From Purpureocillium takamizusanense (Eukaryota; Ascomycota; Sordariomycetes; Hypocreales; Ophiocordycipitaceae): 64,000 nucleotides of DNA. The notes under the pieces are model-generated. The model had not been told where the DNA came from. It did no database searches and was given only the letters and a program-made list of their open reading frames with translations. The translations under genes and the position numbers were made by a program. The stretch lies in the NCBI RefSeq assembly GCF_022605165.1, contig NC_063074.1, positions 1,515,501 through 1,579,500 on the forward strand, read 5' to 3'. Positions 1 through 12,127 of this stretch are shown here, in pieces (the first letter of the stretch is position 1; the number at the start of each line of letters is the position of its first letter).

Positions 1-2
1 AA

Positions 3-417
3 CTGAGGATCCTTAATCATTTCCCAACGGAACAGAGGATGCATGAGCACTGCGAAAAGGCGAATAGGCGCATAGCGGGAGTGAAGGTACGAACTCGAAA
101 CTTCAGTCCTATGCTTTACCAAATTGCATTCTATCAGTCTATCTTATCTGTTAGATCTCGGCGCTTTATTTTTTTTTCCTCTTCTTCTTTTTGGTCTTTG
201 CTCTTTACTGGCATTGATCAACCGGACAAAAGAGAGCCCCCCGCGTTTGACGACAAGACACGTTTGAACTGCTGAAATCTCCTAGTGTAATGTCACGACT
301 CAGATGTGCGAGCATCGCTACGTGGAGCCCGCAAAAGAATGGTTCAATGAGGCTCCGGCACTGTCCTACGTTGTCCACGAAGTTCTCAGATATGAGCCTT
401 GCAATCCTAAAAAGTAA
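3..417 (+). CDS. possible C-terminal part of a Cys-containing protein (partial, left edge)
   Basis: Two in-frame pieces look coding. Exon 3-86 is open from the window edge and ends in VK before a GTACGA donor. Exon 286-417 follows a CTCCTAG acceptor and opens with Cys-Asn-Val-Thr, a potential N-glycosylation site. Both splice sites are phase 0, so they join cleanly. The second exon contains the charged, helical-looking stretch EHRYVEPAKEWFNEAP and ends EPCNPKK followed by TAA at 415-417. The last codons also form a GTAAGC donor (414-419), so the gene could continue to the Cys-rich frame at 552-623, although the phase does not fit simply. I recognise no family. The start lies outside the window. 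Confidence 0.3.
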
Positions 418-1026
418 GCATCGCTGGCGTCCAAGACCGCCCCGCGCGCCGCCGCTTCTGCACTTTTCACCAGGCGATTGTCACACTCTGCGCGGTGGTC
501 ATATTACTACACTCACTGACTATAAAACGCCATCACTCTTGTGTTCAATAGTGCACCGCCGACGACGGTCGCTGTTGGGCGTACTACGGGGAGAAGAACT
601 TCAAACAAATAGACTGCGCATGATAAGGGAGCAGGGGTTTCATGACGGGATTTGTCTGCGAATGATGCGCCTCTTGTTTTTTCTCCTTCTCCCCCTTCTT
701 CTCCTTCTTTTTCTTTTGATCAACTCAGCTGCAAGCAATGCCTCATCAATCCCCCTGTGTCTCGTTGCATCGCACGTGTCCTCTGTCATGCCAGCCAGTG
801 AACCTGAAAGTCACCAAAAATTCTACGCCCATCATCGTCATGCCCTCATGCCAGACGCACTCGCTGCTGCGTGTGTAGCCGAGCATTGCGTTGGGGGAAA
901 ACGGTGCCCAAGATCTTGACTAAGTCTTGGAGTCTATTGGAGAGCATCTTGCCGTAGAGAAACCCTGGCGCCCTCCCATAAGCATAACCATGGCGAGCCT
1001 GCACTTACAGACATGATCCGACTCGC
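418..1026. other. intergenic/3' region with an isolated Cys-rich frame
   Basis: No certain gene. A plus-strand frame at 552-623 follows a branch-point-like CTGAC and an AATAG acceptor. It reads like the final exon of a small secreted protein (segment GRCWAYYGEKNFKQIDC, then a stop), with three cysteines in 23 codons. A TATAAAA at 521-527 lies just upstream and could be coincidental. The region 660-720 is pyrimidine-rich. Confidence 0.3.
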
Positions 1027-1967
1027 TCACAGCTCGGCGGCCTTGGGGGCCTCTGTCTTGGAAACCCCGCCTCCCCTCTCCTTCTGCCCCTCGTCGTGCA
1101 TCTGCCGCAGCGTCGCCCTGTACCGGTCCGCCTCGTCGTGCATCTGCCGCTCGGTCCGCACGTTGCGCTCCACGTCCTCGATGCGCGGCATCCCCCCGCC
1201 GGGCACCGGCCGCCTGCCCATGACGCCGTCCCACAGCGCGCCGCCCACGTTGCCCTCCTCGCCCGCCATGCGCACGTAGATTTCGTCCATGGCATCGCCC
1301 AGGTCGCCCTTGGCCCGCGGTATGACATGCACGTGCACGTGCGGCACCGTCTGCCCTGCGTCCGGCCCGTCCTGCACCGCCACCGTGAAGCTCCCTCCTA
1401 CTAGCGACGACAACGACGACGACGATGACGACGGGTCCCCGCCTTGGCCGCGGCCCTCCAGGTTCTCGTCGGTTGGGAAATAGTTCTGCGCCAGCACCCG
1501 CTGTATCAGCTGCACCGTGGTGAACAGGTCGGCCGTCTCCGCGGGGGAGAGGTCCGTCAGTCGCCGGTGCGGGGCCAGCGGGCACACGAGCACGTGGCCC
1601 GGCACGATGGGCTTGAGGTTGACGAGCGCAAAGGAGAGGGGCGTGACGCAAAAGACCTGTTGTATGCGGTCAGCCGAGCGGACTCGGACACGTATTTGTG
1701 TGTGCGTGTGTGTGCGCGTGTGCGTGTAGTACTAGGACTTGGGGTTCGACCTCGATCACTCACCTGCTTCGTGACCTCAAAGGGCCCGAACCTAATCTCC
1801 TTGACGTCTGGCACCGAAGACATGGCGATGGCCCGTGTCACAGACGACGAGACAGGTCGGAATGCGGTGAGGACAGTATTGCAGTTGCTTTTGTTCTTTG
1901 TTGGCGACGTCGAAGAGGCAGCTCTGGCGGCCCGTGTGCGTAACAACAACGACCTGGCGGCGAGCAT
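1027..1967 (-). CDS. HIT-family diadenosine polyphosphate hydrolase (FHIT/HNT2-like)
   Basis: Two exons, 1967-1764 and 1656-1027, 277 residues counted from the first ATG. The phase-0 intron has a GTGAGT donor and CAACAG acceptor. The HIT active-site motif HVHVHVIPR is present, preceded by GQTVP, as in Fhit-type Ap3A hydrolases, which cleave dinucleoside polyphosphates to AMP plus a nucleotide. The segment PIVPGHVLVCPLAPHRRL is typical of the family. A Gly/Ser-rich insertion encoded by a GAC/GAT-type repeat (1391-1435) separates the two halves of the core. The first ATG adds about 48 residues rich in Arg, Ala and Ser that resemble a mitochondrial presequence. A second in-frame ATG at 1823 (MSSVPDVKEI) would give the cytosolic/nuclear length usual for the family. 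The C-terminal tail is charged. Confidence 0.88.
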
Positions 1968-2594
1968 GCTCCGTCCGAGGACGCCCGCGTGCCTGTGGCT
2001 CTTATACGACGTGTAGCGGGAAGGGGAACCGCTCGTGAAAAATGTGTCAGAGAATGGTGCTAAGTGAGAAGCGCCGTGGGTTGTCGTGAGCTGTGAGGCT
2101 GAATCGGGAACCTGGAGCTGCCTGGAGCTTGTGCTCGCTGGTGGGGGTGATGGAAGAAAGATGGACGTCAGCGGAGCGGCAGGAGGGTGTGGCGCCGGCC
2201 GATGTCACTGGGTGCCAACTCGGTGCTCGGGTCAATATCAATGGCTCCTCGGCCAGTCAATTAATTTAGTTTATTAATTTCACCCCATTGGGGACGCCAC
2301 ATCCAAGTTCTCTCACATGAATGCTTCACATACGTGTCCCTACTTTTACATGAGACGGATGTCGCATGAGTTCTATATGACTCCGTGTCCGAACCGACAG
2401 CCGCTGTCTGCTTGCGTCTGCGCGTCTTGCCCGCCCTTACATGGCCCTCATAGTAGGTATCCAACTGCAATGTCGCTGCCAACTCCCAAACTCCTCGAAT
2501 GCCAGAAAATGTGATCCCGCCAAATAAAACCAAGGAAAAGAAGAGGAGGAGAGCCCCGTGCCCTGTCGACAAGTGGTCCAGAGTGCGCCGCGCC
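1968..2594. other. intergenic region
   Basis: Upstream DNA of the HIT gene and 3' flank of the MFS gene, both on the minus strand. An AT-rich tract at 2259-2282 (TTAATTTAGTTTATTAATTT) could carry the 3'-end signals of a transcript. No convincing open frame was found. Confidence 0.5.
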
Positions 2595-4596
2595 TCACTG
2601 GACGCGAAGCTGGTCTTCTTCGTCTATGGCGCCAATGTTTGCGTCGCCGTTGGACGCCCGCTGTGCATCTAGCAGAGGCTCCCTCTCTCCCGCAGCAGGC
2701 TCGTCTTCCCAGTGAACTAGGACACGTGGTCAGCAATCAGCAAGAATATCGTCGCGCCGTCTCGTATGGTGCTTGCGACTCACTATGCGTCTTAATCAGG
2801 AAGCTCGATACAAAGGCAACGACATACAAGCTGCCGAGCGCAACGAAAATGGCCTGCGGAAACGTCTCCACGGTGGCCGCGTAGATGCCGTTGAATAGGA
2901 CGGGCCCAACAACTCTCGCGAGAGCATGCAGCATCCCAATGGCCCCAAGAATCTTTCCGACGCGGTCTTGCGGCACATGCTTGGTGATGACCGCCTGCGT
3001 GGTCGCGCTGCCCAGACCGCCCAAGGCCGTCATCATGCCGCTGCCGAAGAAGAGGGCCTCGGACCGCGCAAACACATAGCCAGTGCAGCCCAAGATCTCC
3101 GAGAACAGCGCGATGCGGAGGATCCAGGTGTCCAAGTGGTCCGCGCCGCTGTTCTTGTCCTCGGGCGTCACCCCGGACAGCCTGCGCCGCGGCGCCGCGG
3201 GACGCACGCGCCCAAAGTAGTTGAGGACGGGGAAGATTCCCATGAGAACGACGACGCGCACCATGGACAGGGCCGAAACAAACCGAGAGGTCTCAAAGGT
3301 CCCCCAGTCAAACATGTACTCACTGTACAGCACGATGCAGGCTCCAGCGGCGAACGTGCCGCCGAGGATGCAGGCGTCGCAGATGGCGAGGGCGACCAGG
3401 TTCAGCCGAAGCTTGGTCGAAGTGCCGGGTCCCGTGGGCCAAAGAATGCGGAGCGGCTCAAAGGGGTTCGACGACTGGACCGCCGATAGCCATGATCCCA
3501 CCTGCTCGGCGCGAGCCTCCTTTTCCTTGCGATGGGCTTCTCGCGCCGCGAGCTGCCTCTTCTTGGACACGGATTCGGGAATCACGAAGCCGGCAAACAG
3601 CATAAAGAAGGTGTGGCAGCCAAGGACGACGTAGAAGATGGCGAGGAGGTTGCCGCTCCATTTGACAAAGTAGCCGGCAATGAGCGGCCCAAAGGCAAGG
3701 CCCGTGAAGAGACATGCCTGGATGTAGCCCATGGAAACGGCGCGCTTCGACGGAGGCGTGCAGTCGCTCGTGTACGACTGGGACAGGATGCTGCCGGCAG
3801 TAAAGGACCCCGTCAAGCCGTCAAACACGGCGCCAAGGACCAGCCAGCGATAGTTGACGGTCTCGGGGAACCGGGCAGCGAGGATGGTGATGAACTCGTT
3901 GAGGAGTCCGCCGACGGACGCGACAGCGAGCAGTCGCCGCCTCCCGTACCTGTCGGACAGGTGGCCGAGCTTGGGGGCGATGATGGCGCTCAAGCCGCCG
4001 GTTACGAAGTTGAGGACAAGGATAAAGGTTGCCGCATGTTTCTGGACCGCAGGGATCCGGCACTGCGGATTATCGCTCCCGAGGATGATGGGGTGCTTTG
4101 GGTCGATGAGGGTCCTGTCGGCAAAGTATTGCTTACAGACGAGGTCAAGAATCCTGCGTCGGCGCATCAGCAAGCGGCGGCTCATGCATGAAAACGAGAC
4201 ATGCAGGATACATGGATGGATGGATGGCGGCTTACAGGTTCAGCTTGGGAACAATGACACCGCCAAAGGCCAAGGTGAAAACGGCAAAGGGAAACAAAAG
4301 CCAAAACACCTGCGTCAACGTCTGCGTCAGTTGCCGCTGCGCTTCGAGCAAAGGTAGAGTTTCGCCGCGCAGGCGGAGCGGCATACCGAAGGCGTGCGCC
4401 ACCAAGGAAGGCCCTCGAAGTCATCGAAGCCACTCCAATTGCTCTTCCGACCGCCATCGTTGGCGCCGTCACCGACGTCTTGGGCACCAGTGCTCAGCGA
4501 CGTTGTCGACTCGGTGGCATCATCTTCCGGGCCGTACACATTGGTAGACACAGCAGGCCGGGGCTGAGAGCCCTCGAGGGGGCGTCTGCGCACCAT
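2595..4596 (-). CDS. major facilitator superfamily transporter (DHA1/TetA-like, 12 TM)
   Basis: Four exons: 4596-4387, 4309-4236, 4153-2784 and 2716-2595, giving 591 residues. Splicing creates the first membrane helix (PSVFWLLFPFAVFTLAFGG, then VIVPKLNLILDLVC). Motif A of the MFS is visible as GHLSDRYGRRRLL after TM2. The long hydrophilic loop after TM6 contains a basic stretch (KKRQLAAREAHRKEKEARAE), and the spliced C-terminus ends with a soluble acidic tail (EPLLDAQRASNGDANIGA, then DEEDQLRVQ). This layout matches the tetracycline-resistance-like drug/metabolite transporters common in filamentous fungi, which export small molecules by proton antiport. The substrate cannot be read from the sequence. 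The N-terminal 65 residues are cytosolic and polar. Confidence 0.88.
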
Positions 4597-6833
4597 GCTC
4601 GCGAATAATCGATGCGCTCAGTCGGCTGGAGACGCGGTGGCGCGGCGGACGTCCAGAAGGCCAATTGCGCAGGCAATGAATGGCCTTGATATATAGCGCA
4701 GCGAATGCGCTCAGCGTTCAGTGGAGGACAGGGCCAACTCGGCGGAAGCGTTGGTCGAGCCGGCGCGGGTTCTTTGTGTTGGTGAGGTGTGACGAGTTGC
4801 GTCGGATCCCATTCTCGTCACACGACAGGCTTAGTGGGAGGAGGAGGGAGATGTGCTTTGACCTGAGGTTTAGCAACAAAGTTCCGTTCCTTGTATGGAG
4901 CGGAACAAGAGCCGGGCTTGACGAGTCGACAAGCGGGAAGAGAAGCAAAACAGCCCAAGCAAGGATGGATGGAGAGCCGACAATGATAAGTGGCCGATGG
5001 TTGTCAGGAAGGGGAAGGTCCAGCATCCATGGCACACTGACGGAGCAGGGAGCCGAGGCGCCGCCACGCCAGCAGCTTGGCCGCGGGGGGGTTCATCGGC
5101 TAGCGGAGACGCTAAACGTCGTTCCAACAGTGCCCGACTGCGAGTACTAACCCTGCCCTGCACTGCACTGCACTGTGGTACTGCACTGCACTGCATTGCC
5201 GCGTCGATTTGGGTCACAGCCAGCGGGCCTGTCCCGGACGACACAATGCGCGTATCATGACCGCATACAGTCATGACCACATACAAATCCATTTGTCCAA
5301 GAAACCGGGAGCCCTCAGCCAGGGCCCAAACATGCCCATCGCCCGCTACCTGCCTCGCCTCGCTGGCAGGCTGGTACCGTACCGGCCCAGCCCGACAGGG
5401 CTTGGGGACCCTGTTGTCCGGCCGAATCCCGAATCCCAGCGCGATGGCGGCGGACCAAAGCCTCCAACCAATGCACGTCCCGGGCTTTCGCTGCCAGCAA
5501 ATCGATGACGCGGTCGTCGTCGCTGGCAGTAGTCGGGGGGATGGGGGGGTGGAATCTGGATGGAGAGGTGCCCTGCCGATTGATTGATGGCCGGGCGCCC
5601 ACCCACTGGCCGCCTGCTGATTGCTAAGCGTTCTGGCCCAGATCCCAGCGGTCCGTTCCTGACAGACGCGCGCGCGGGCATCCACCCACCCACACCCGGG
5701 GCGCTGGGCATCGCTGGACTGGGGACGCCCAGAGCGGACTTTGCGGAGTAACGAGGTACTACTAAAGTTAGATAAGGTACCTAGGTACCTGTATCGTCGT
5801 CCACGTCTTCCGACGGGCTTTGCGAGGTTGAAGAGGGACTTGTGTGTTCCCCTCCCTGTCCCATCGAAAGGGAATCTTGTTTCGCGACGTCGGGAACGGC
5901 AGAGTACACCATAATGGATGTCACGTCCGGCGCACCACTCTCCCAACGGGGAAATGGAAAATGAGTGTCGAGGGGACAATGGACGCTTGCGTGCCGGGGA
6001 CGAGGCAATGCCGGCTTGACGGACGGGTGGCTGCTGCGGCACGTCGACGCTGGGCTGCAACGACAAGTCCCGAGACAATCAACGTGGTCGAATTGCCCTT
6101 GGATGGAACGCACACCTTGGGCTGGCTACTTCGTACATGCATGCAAGCTGCGTTATACGTGAGTAGGTAACTACAGTACCACCCAGCGACCGGCCATGAT
6201 AACGGAGGGGGACCTTTATTGGATCGTCACAGTTCGACCAGAATCAGCTTCACACATTGCCCGCCAACCAGATGCTTCTTGGGTCCATGTGGTGTATCGC
6301 CCTCGGCGTCGTACGTGGCGCTTTTGGGACCCTGTGATCATGTCTGTTTCAATCCACAGAGTTGTGTTATCTTTGGAGGCTCCACGCGACGTCTGCTGCA
6401 ACTGTCACGAGCATCAGCGTTGCAGGCTCATTATTAGCCGCGTTGTTCTGTAACTGGGTTTGTCTTGGTCCATTAGGGTCCAATGTCACTGTACGAAATG
6501 TAAGGTAGGGAGGGAGCCGAGCTTCGATCTGGCACCACCAGACGCACGGCGCGGGCTCCGGGGCCCCAGACAGCCCAGCCAGTGCAGTGGGGGTGGCGGA
6601 TCCACGGACTGCCATCCACCTACGATTGCTCTCTCGCAACACCGTCCAGCACGCGCCACACGAGTGCTCTCCACCGCGCCACAAATTGGATGACTCAGCA
6701 TCATTTTGCCAACTGCAGCCTCGTTGGACATTTTCCCATCATCTCATCGCGCTTCTCTCGCCAGACCGTCACGGCAGCCGCGCGCCGCCCACCTTCTCCC
6801 ACCTCGTCCGCGTCGCGCCCGCCAGCCGCCATC
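4597..6833. other. intergenic region between divergent MFS and CEF1 genes
   Basis: Divergent promoter region. It contains a CTGCACTGCA-type repeat at 5151-5203, a double KpnI palindrome AAGGTACCTAGGTACCT at 5774-5790, and a TGACTCA bZIP/Gcn4-type site at 6691-6697, 143 bp before the CEF1 ATG. Several long open frames here lack family features and look like GC-rich chance frames. Confidence 0.45.
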
Positions 6834-9241
6834 ATGCCCGTCGTCAAGGGAGGAGTCTGGACCAACATCGAGGATGAGATCCTCAAGGCCTCCGTCTCCA
6901 AATATGGCCTCAACCAGTGGGCGCGCGTCTCCTCGCTGCTGGCGCGCAAGACGCCCAAGCAGTGCAAGGCCCGCTGGAACGAATGGCTCGACCCCAGCAT
7001 CAAGAAGATCGAATGGAGCAAGGAGGAGGACGAGAAGCTGCTCCATCTCGCCAAGATCATGCCCACGCAATGGCGCACCATCGCCCCCATTGTCGGCCGC
7101 ACCGCCAACCAGTGTCTCGAGCGCTACCAGAAGCTCCTCGACGAGGCTGAGGCCCGCGAGTCCTCCGGCCTTGGCCTCACCGGCCCCGACGGCGGCGAGA
7201 CGCAGGCCCCCAGCGCCGACGACGTGAGGAGGCTGCGTCCCGGCGAGCTGGACCCTGATCCCGAGACGAAGCCCGCCCGGCCCGACACCGTCGACCTCGA
7301 CGAGGACGAGAAGGAAATGCTGAGCGAGGCTCGTGCCCGTTTGGCCAACACGCAGGGCAAGAAGGCCAAGAGGAAAGCCCGAGAACGTCAGCAAGAAGAG
7401 TCGCGCCGCTTGGCCTCTCTGCAGAAGCGCCGAGAGCTCAAGACCGCCGGCATCAACGTCAAGGTCACCACGCGCAAGAAGGGCGAGATGGACTACAACG
7501 CCGACATCCCCTTCGAGACAAAGGCCGCCCCCGGTTTCTACGATACGTCCGACGAACAAAGGCGCAACGAGCACCAGCGCCAGGCGTTTGACCCTCGGAA
7601 GCAACAGCTGGCGACCAAGCGCAAGGGTGACGGTGACGAGGACAACGACCGCAAGCGGAGGAAAAATGAAAAGGACGGCATGTCAGAGTCGCAAAAGGCT
7701 GCCATAAAGGCCGGTCAAATGCAGAAACTGCGTGAGGCCGAGCAAAACAGCAAGCGGCGAGCTCTGAACCTGCCTGCCCCGCAGATCAGCGAGGGAGAGC
7801 TCGAGGACATCGTCAAGATGGGCAAGATGGGAGAGGCGGCCAACACCTTGGCCAGGGAGAGCGACAACGACGCAACGAGGGGTTTTGTCAATGACTATTC
7901 GACGGTTAACAACAGCGCCCCGATCCGGACACCGAGAGCGCCCGCGCAAGAAGACCACATCGCCAACGAGATTCGGAATATACGCGCCCTCAACGAGACC
8001 AAGTCAGCGCTTCTTGGTGGCGAGAACACCCCGCTGTACGAAGGAGCGGCCTCCACCGGCTTCGATGGCATCGCGCCGAGGAAGCAGGTCGCCGCGACGC
8101 CGAATCCCATGGCCACGCCCCTGAGAGCAGGCGGGGTCGGAGCCACACCAGCCCGGCCAGGCCAGACGCCCATGCGGACGCCGCGAGACACATTTGCGTT
8201 GAACAGAGAGGACGGCGTGTCCATGGTCTCGGCCACTCCCCGAGATATCAGGTTGCGGGAGCTGGCCGGCCGGAACGAGCTCCGGGCGGGACTCGCCTCC
8301 CTCCCGAAGCCAAAGGACACCGAATGGGAATTTGAGATTCCGGATGAGCAACAAGAGGCGGCAATGACGGACGAGGCGCGGCAGGAAGACGCTGCCGCGC
8401 GGGATCGGAGGGAGCGCGAGCGCAAGGCCGCCGAGGAAGAGCTTGAGCGCAGGCGCAGGACTCAAGTCATGCAGCGCAACCTGCCCCGCCCGGCCGTAGT
8501 CAACCTGGACAACCTGTTGAACCAGGCCGGCCAAGAGTCCGACCCCGCCGCAGCCCTCATCGCCAAGGAAACGGCAGTCCTCATGGCCCACGACGCGGCC
8601 AGATACCCGCTGCCCGGCTCCCAGGCGAAGGCCTCGGCCCGGCCCGTCGACCGCATTGACGATGCCGCCCTCGCAGACGCCCGCCTGCTCATTCTCTCCG
8701 AGGCGAAGCCGCGTCCTCCCCTGGAAGAGATACAGACCTACTTTGACGGTCGGGCAAAGGACTCGACACTGCTCGGCCTTGGGTGCTACAACGATGACCC
8801 AGCGGAGCAGGAGGCCGCGATGCGCGCTGGCTTCGATGTGAGACTTTCCTTCCCCTCCTCCGCCTCCTTCACATTGACTCACGTGGTTGCTGACGGACTC
8901 TCGTTCAGGCCGTGCAAGACGCCATCATGGCGTCGGCAGAGCAAGGCGCCAAGCTGGAGAAGAAGCTCGGCCTCCACCTCGGCGGGTACCAGAAACGGCA
9001 GAAGATGCTGCGGGACAAGGTCAACGACGCCTCGGACGCGCTCGAAAAGGCGCGCAACGCGCTCTGCGGGTTCAAGACGCTCGCCATCTCCGAGGACGTG
9101 GCCATCAACAGGCGCCTCGAGGCGCTGAGGGAAGAAGTGGGCTTCGTCAGCCGGCGCGAACGAGAGGCGCAGGACGAGTTTAGAAAGGTCCGCGACGAGC
9201 TGGAGGCGCTGCGGGCGGGCAATGTCAATGGGTATCACTGA
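6834..9241 (+). CDS. CEF1: pre-mRNA-splicing factor CEF1 (Cdc5-like, Prp19 complex)
   Basis: Two exons, 6834-8837 and 8909-9241, 778 residues. The intron (GTGAGA to TTCAG) removes a frame that would otherwise read through. The N-terminus has the two tandem Myb repeats of Cdc5/Cef1 (about residues 5-110: [20 protein letters not shown] and [20 protein letters not shown]), including [12 protein letters not shown] and [15 protein letters not shown] long Lys/Arg/Glu-rich nuclear middle region follows, then threonine/proline motifs of the type [14 protein letters not shown] and [20 protein letters not shown], which are phosphorylation sites in this family. A coiled-coil-like C-terminal region ends the protein. 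Cef1 is a core subunit of the Prp19-associated (NineTeen) complex and acts in spliceosome activation. The start is chosen because MPVVKGG begins directly before the first Myb repeat. Confidence 0.96.
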
Positions 9242-9469
9242 ATGGGTTTGGGGATTACTATCTTCGCAGTGAGCTAGCCCGTCCGTAAAACTTGGCGGCT
9301 GCAAGCATGCGTGTACTTTATATCTGGGGGTAAATGGGTACAATGCCCCTCGGGACTTGGGCATCCGCAAGACACAAATGTCAACGTCATGAACGCGTAG
9401 CCCGTGGCTATCCCAACTTGTGCTATGACGACAAGTGCGCGCCCCGTGGAGATCACCCGATGCATCCTG

Positions 9470-12127
9470 CTATTTCCCATGCTTTCTAAATGCAAGTCGT
9501 GGCAGCTTGACAGGCACGAGGAGCAAGTAATTAACAACAGCCAGCCCGATACAACAGAAGAACGTGAGCCTTAAGGCATTGTCGTAGCTGCGAATGACCT
9601 GCTCCCGGTATGGCTCCTCCAGGGTAGCAATGGCCTCAACGGAGGCCCTGACGCGGGCAATGACGGACTCCCTCTCCGGCCCGTAGACGTTCAAGCCGAG
9701 GTGGTGCACGAGGGCGTTCTGAACAACGAGGCTGCTGGCAGAGACGCTGAGGACCATGCCGAGGCTGCGCCACAGGAGGAGGGTGCTCGTGACGACGGCC
9801 TGATCAGCCTGTGCCGAGCACGCGAGGACAGCCAAGAAGGTTCCCGGGAACTGGAAGCCTTGGCCGAGGGACGAGGGGACGAGGACGAGCAAATACGCGG
9901 CGCGCTTGAGGTCGCGGCGGAGGAGGCACAGGCGTGCCGTCCCGGCCAGGTACATGGCCGCGCCCGTGATGAGCGGCCACTTGAGGCGGCGAGTCCAGGT
10001 GATTGCGAAACCGGTGCCGGTGCCGGCGATGGAGGCGACGAGCGAGGGCAGCACGAGGCGTAGGCCCGATGATGTGGCAATGGTGAGGAGGACGGCCTGG
10101 AAGTAGAGGGGTCTAGGAACACGCACACCCATCCATTAGCCCATATATGCCTGGGTGCCCCGAGGCCTCACTCTCTCACATAAGTGCTATATACACGCAC
10201 AAGAAAGAGTGGCCATGAGTTCATAAAGAGAGGGCGAGAGGGAAAGGGGCGACATACATGTTGAAGACGATAGAGTTGGAGATCATGGCAGCGAAAAAGT
10301 TGGCAATTATGAGGTTGGAGCGCGGCGTATAGCGGATCAAGTGAAGCGGCATGATGGGCCGGCGGACACGCGACTCAACGAGCAAGAAGACGGGGAAGCA
10401 GACGGCGAAGACTGCGAGCGAGGCGACGATAAAGGGGTGCGACCCTGGGCGTGTCAGTACAGCGACACAGTACAGTCGACGATCACAGCATGGCAATTCA
10501 AGGAAGGAAGAAGGCGCGGAAAGGCAAGGAGGGGGGACGATGTGTTAGAGAGCTTTAGCAGCACATGGTAGTTGGGCAGGTGCACTTACACGCAAGAACG
10601 TTGCCTCCGAGGTTCTTTCCCAAAACGAATGGCAGGCAGTCAGCATCCGCATCCACGGTACGAAGTACGTACTTAGAAAAAGAGCAAATTGGAAGGAGGG
10701 AAGAAGGCTAGAGCGGAATTTTCACTTCAACAATGTCTCGTCCGCCCGCCTTTCCTCCCAGAAGAGTAAGTAGAGGGAAAGGGGGAAACGACACCACTCA
10801 CAAGACCCAGGATGAGAAAGGATATCGACGCCGACAGCAGCAGCGAGCCGCGAGTGTCGAACTCGCGCAGTGCCCGCCACACACCCTTGCGCTCCTCCTC
10901 GACGATGCCCAGCTCCGCAGGGATCGCCACGGCCGAGATACCCAGGCACAGCACCAGTGGCGGGATCTGGACGCCAAACTCCCACCGCCAGCCCAGTGCC
11001 TCGGCCATGGCACCGCCCAGCGCGGACCCCAGCGCGGAGCCGACACCAAATGTGACGTTGATCATGGACTGGTACGCGCCGCGCCGTCTACGTCCGCGTG
11101 TCATGCTTGGTTAGCAGAAGTTTTCTCCGTGTTCGGGGGCTCGTCCAGGAGGCGGCAACCATGGAAAATAGGGGAAAGGGAGGGAAGACTGGAGGGAGTG
11201 AGTGGCGAGGAGGAGAAGCAAAGGACCACAACAAACGCACTCTATCGGCACCAGGTCGCTCGTGATGATGCTCCCTAGCGTCATGGATCCCCCCGCGCCG
11301 AGCCCGCACAGCGCCCTCGCCACGATGAAGCTCTCGATGGACCACGCGGCGGCGCACCATGCCGTCGCCAGCGCGAAAATGGCGAGGCAGCCGAGAAAGA
11401 GCGGCTTGCGGCCCACAGCGTCGGACAGGCGGCCTAGCAACGGCTGGAAGGCCGTTGAGGTAAGCAGAAAGGCCGTCGACAGCCACGACGCCGAGTTGGC
11501 CGCCCCAAAGTAGGACGTGATGACCGGGTGCGACGACGCCATGATGGTGCCGTCGAAGCACCCGATGAACTGCGACAGCAGCAACTGAGAGAAGATGAAC
11601 CAGAAACGCCCGGGGGACACACCGTTAAGATAGGGCGGCGGCTCTGCATCGTTCTCGTTGTTATTCTCGTTGGTGTCGGTGTCGGTGTTGACGGTTTCGC
11701 CGGCCCTGCGAATCGTCGGCTTAGGAGAAAAGGGGCAGTGACGGTCTCGAGGCGGGAGAAGCGGCGACCTCTCCGTAGGCCGACCACGACAATCCATCAC
11801 GTCGCGACCGTCATCCCCCCCATCCTCTTCCTCGTCAACAGGACCGCCAATCAGGATGCTTTGCTCCGTTGCCGTCTTGCTGCTCTCCTGGGACTGATCC
11901 AACACGACCGGCCGCAATATGGCGACGCCGCAAGACTCCGGCTCCAACACTGGCGACGACGTGGGCAGCGATTTCGAAAGCCGTCCTAACAAATCGCCGT
12001 CCACCGTCAAGCCTGCAAGGTTCTCACTGCCCGACACGGCGAGCGCACGCCCAGACCTCGTGCCGGAGAGGCATGGATTCACCGCCGTAGCCTTGATATT
12101 GTCGGCCCGCAACTTGCTTATAGGCAT
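9470..12127 (-). CDS. MFS transporter, DHA2/Vba-like (probable vacuolar)
   Basis: Five exons: 12127-11241, 11087-10802, a 25-nt exon 10614-10590, 10444-10258 and 10112-9470, giving 675 residues. All junctions agree in phase and rebuild conserved MFS text: DLVPIERRGAYQSMINVTFG across junction 1, FLILGLNLGGNVLAWSHPF across the microexon, and SIVFNIPLYFQAVLL across the last. Motif A is GRLSDAVGRKPLF. A proline-peptide motif of antiporters appears as LGSALGGAMAEALGWRW. The large soluble N-terminus (about 165 residues) contains ERSPLLPPRD, an acidic dileucine of the type that sends fungal proteins to the vacuole through AP-3. This fits the Vba/basic-amino-acid subgroup of DHA2 better than plasma-membrane drug pumps, but the substrate is inference. 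Confidence 0.85.

Noticed and set aside
4870..6078. 402-codon minus-strand frame between MFS and CEF1
   Set aside because: Crosses the GCACT repeat and KpnI palindromes and shows no conserved sequence.
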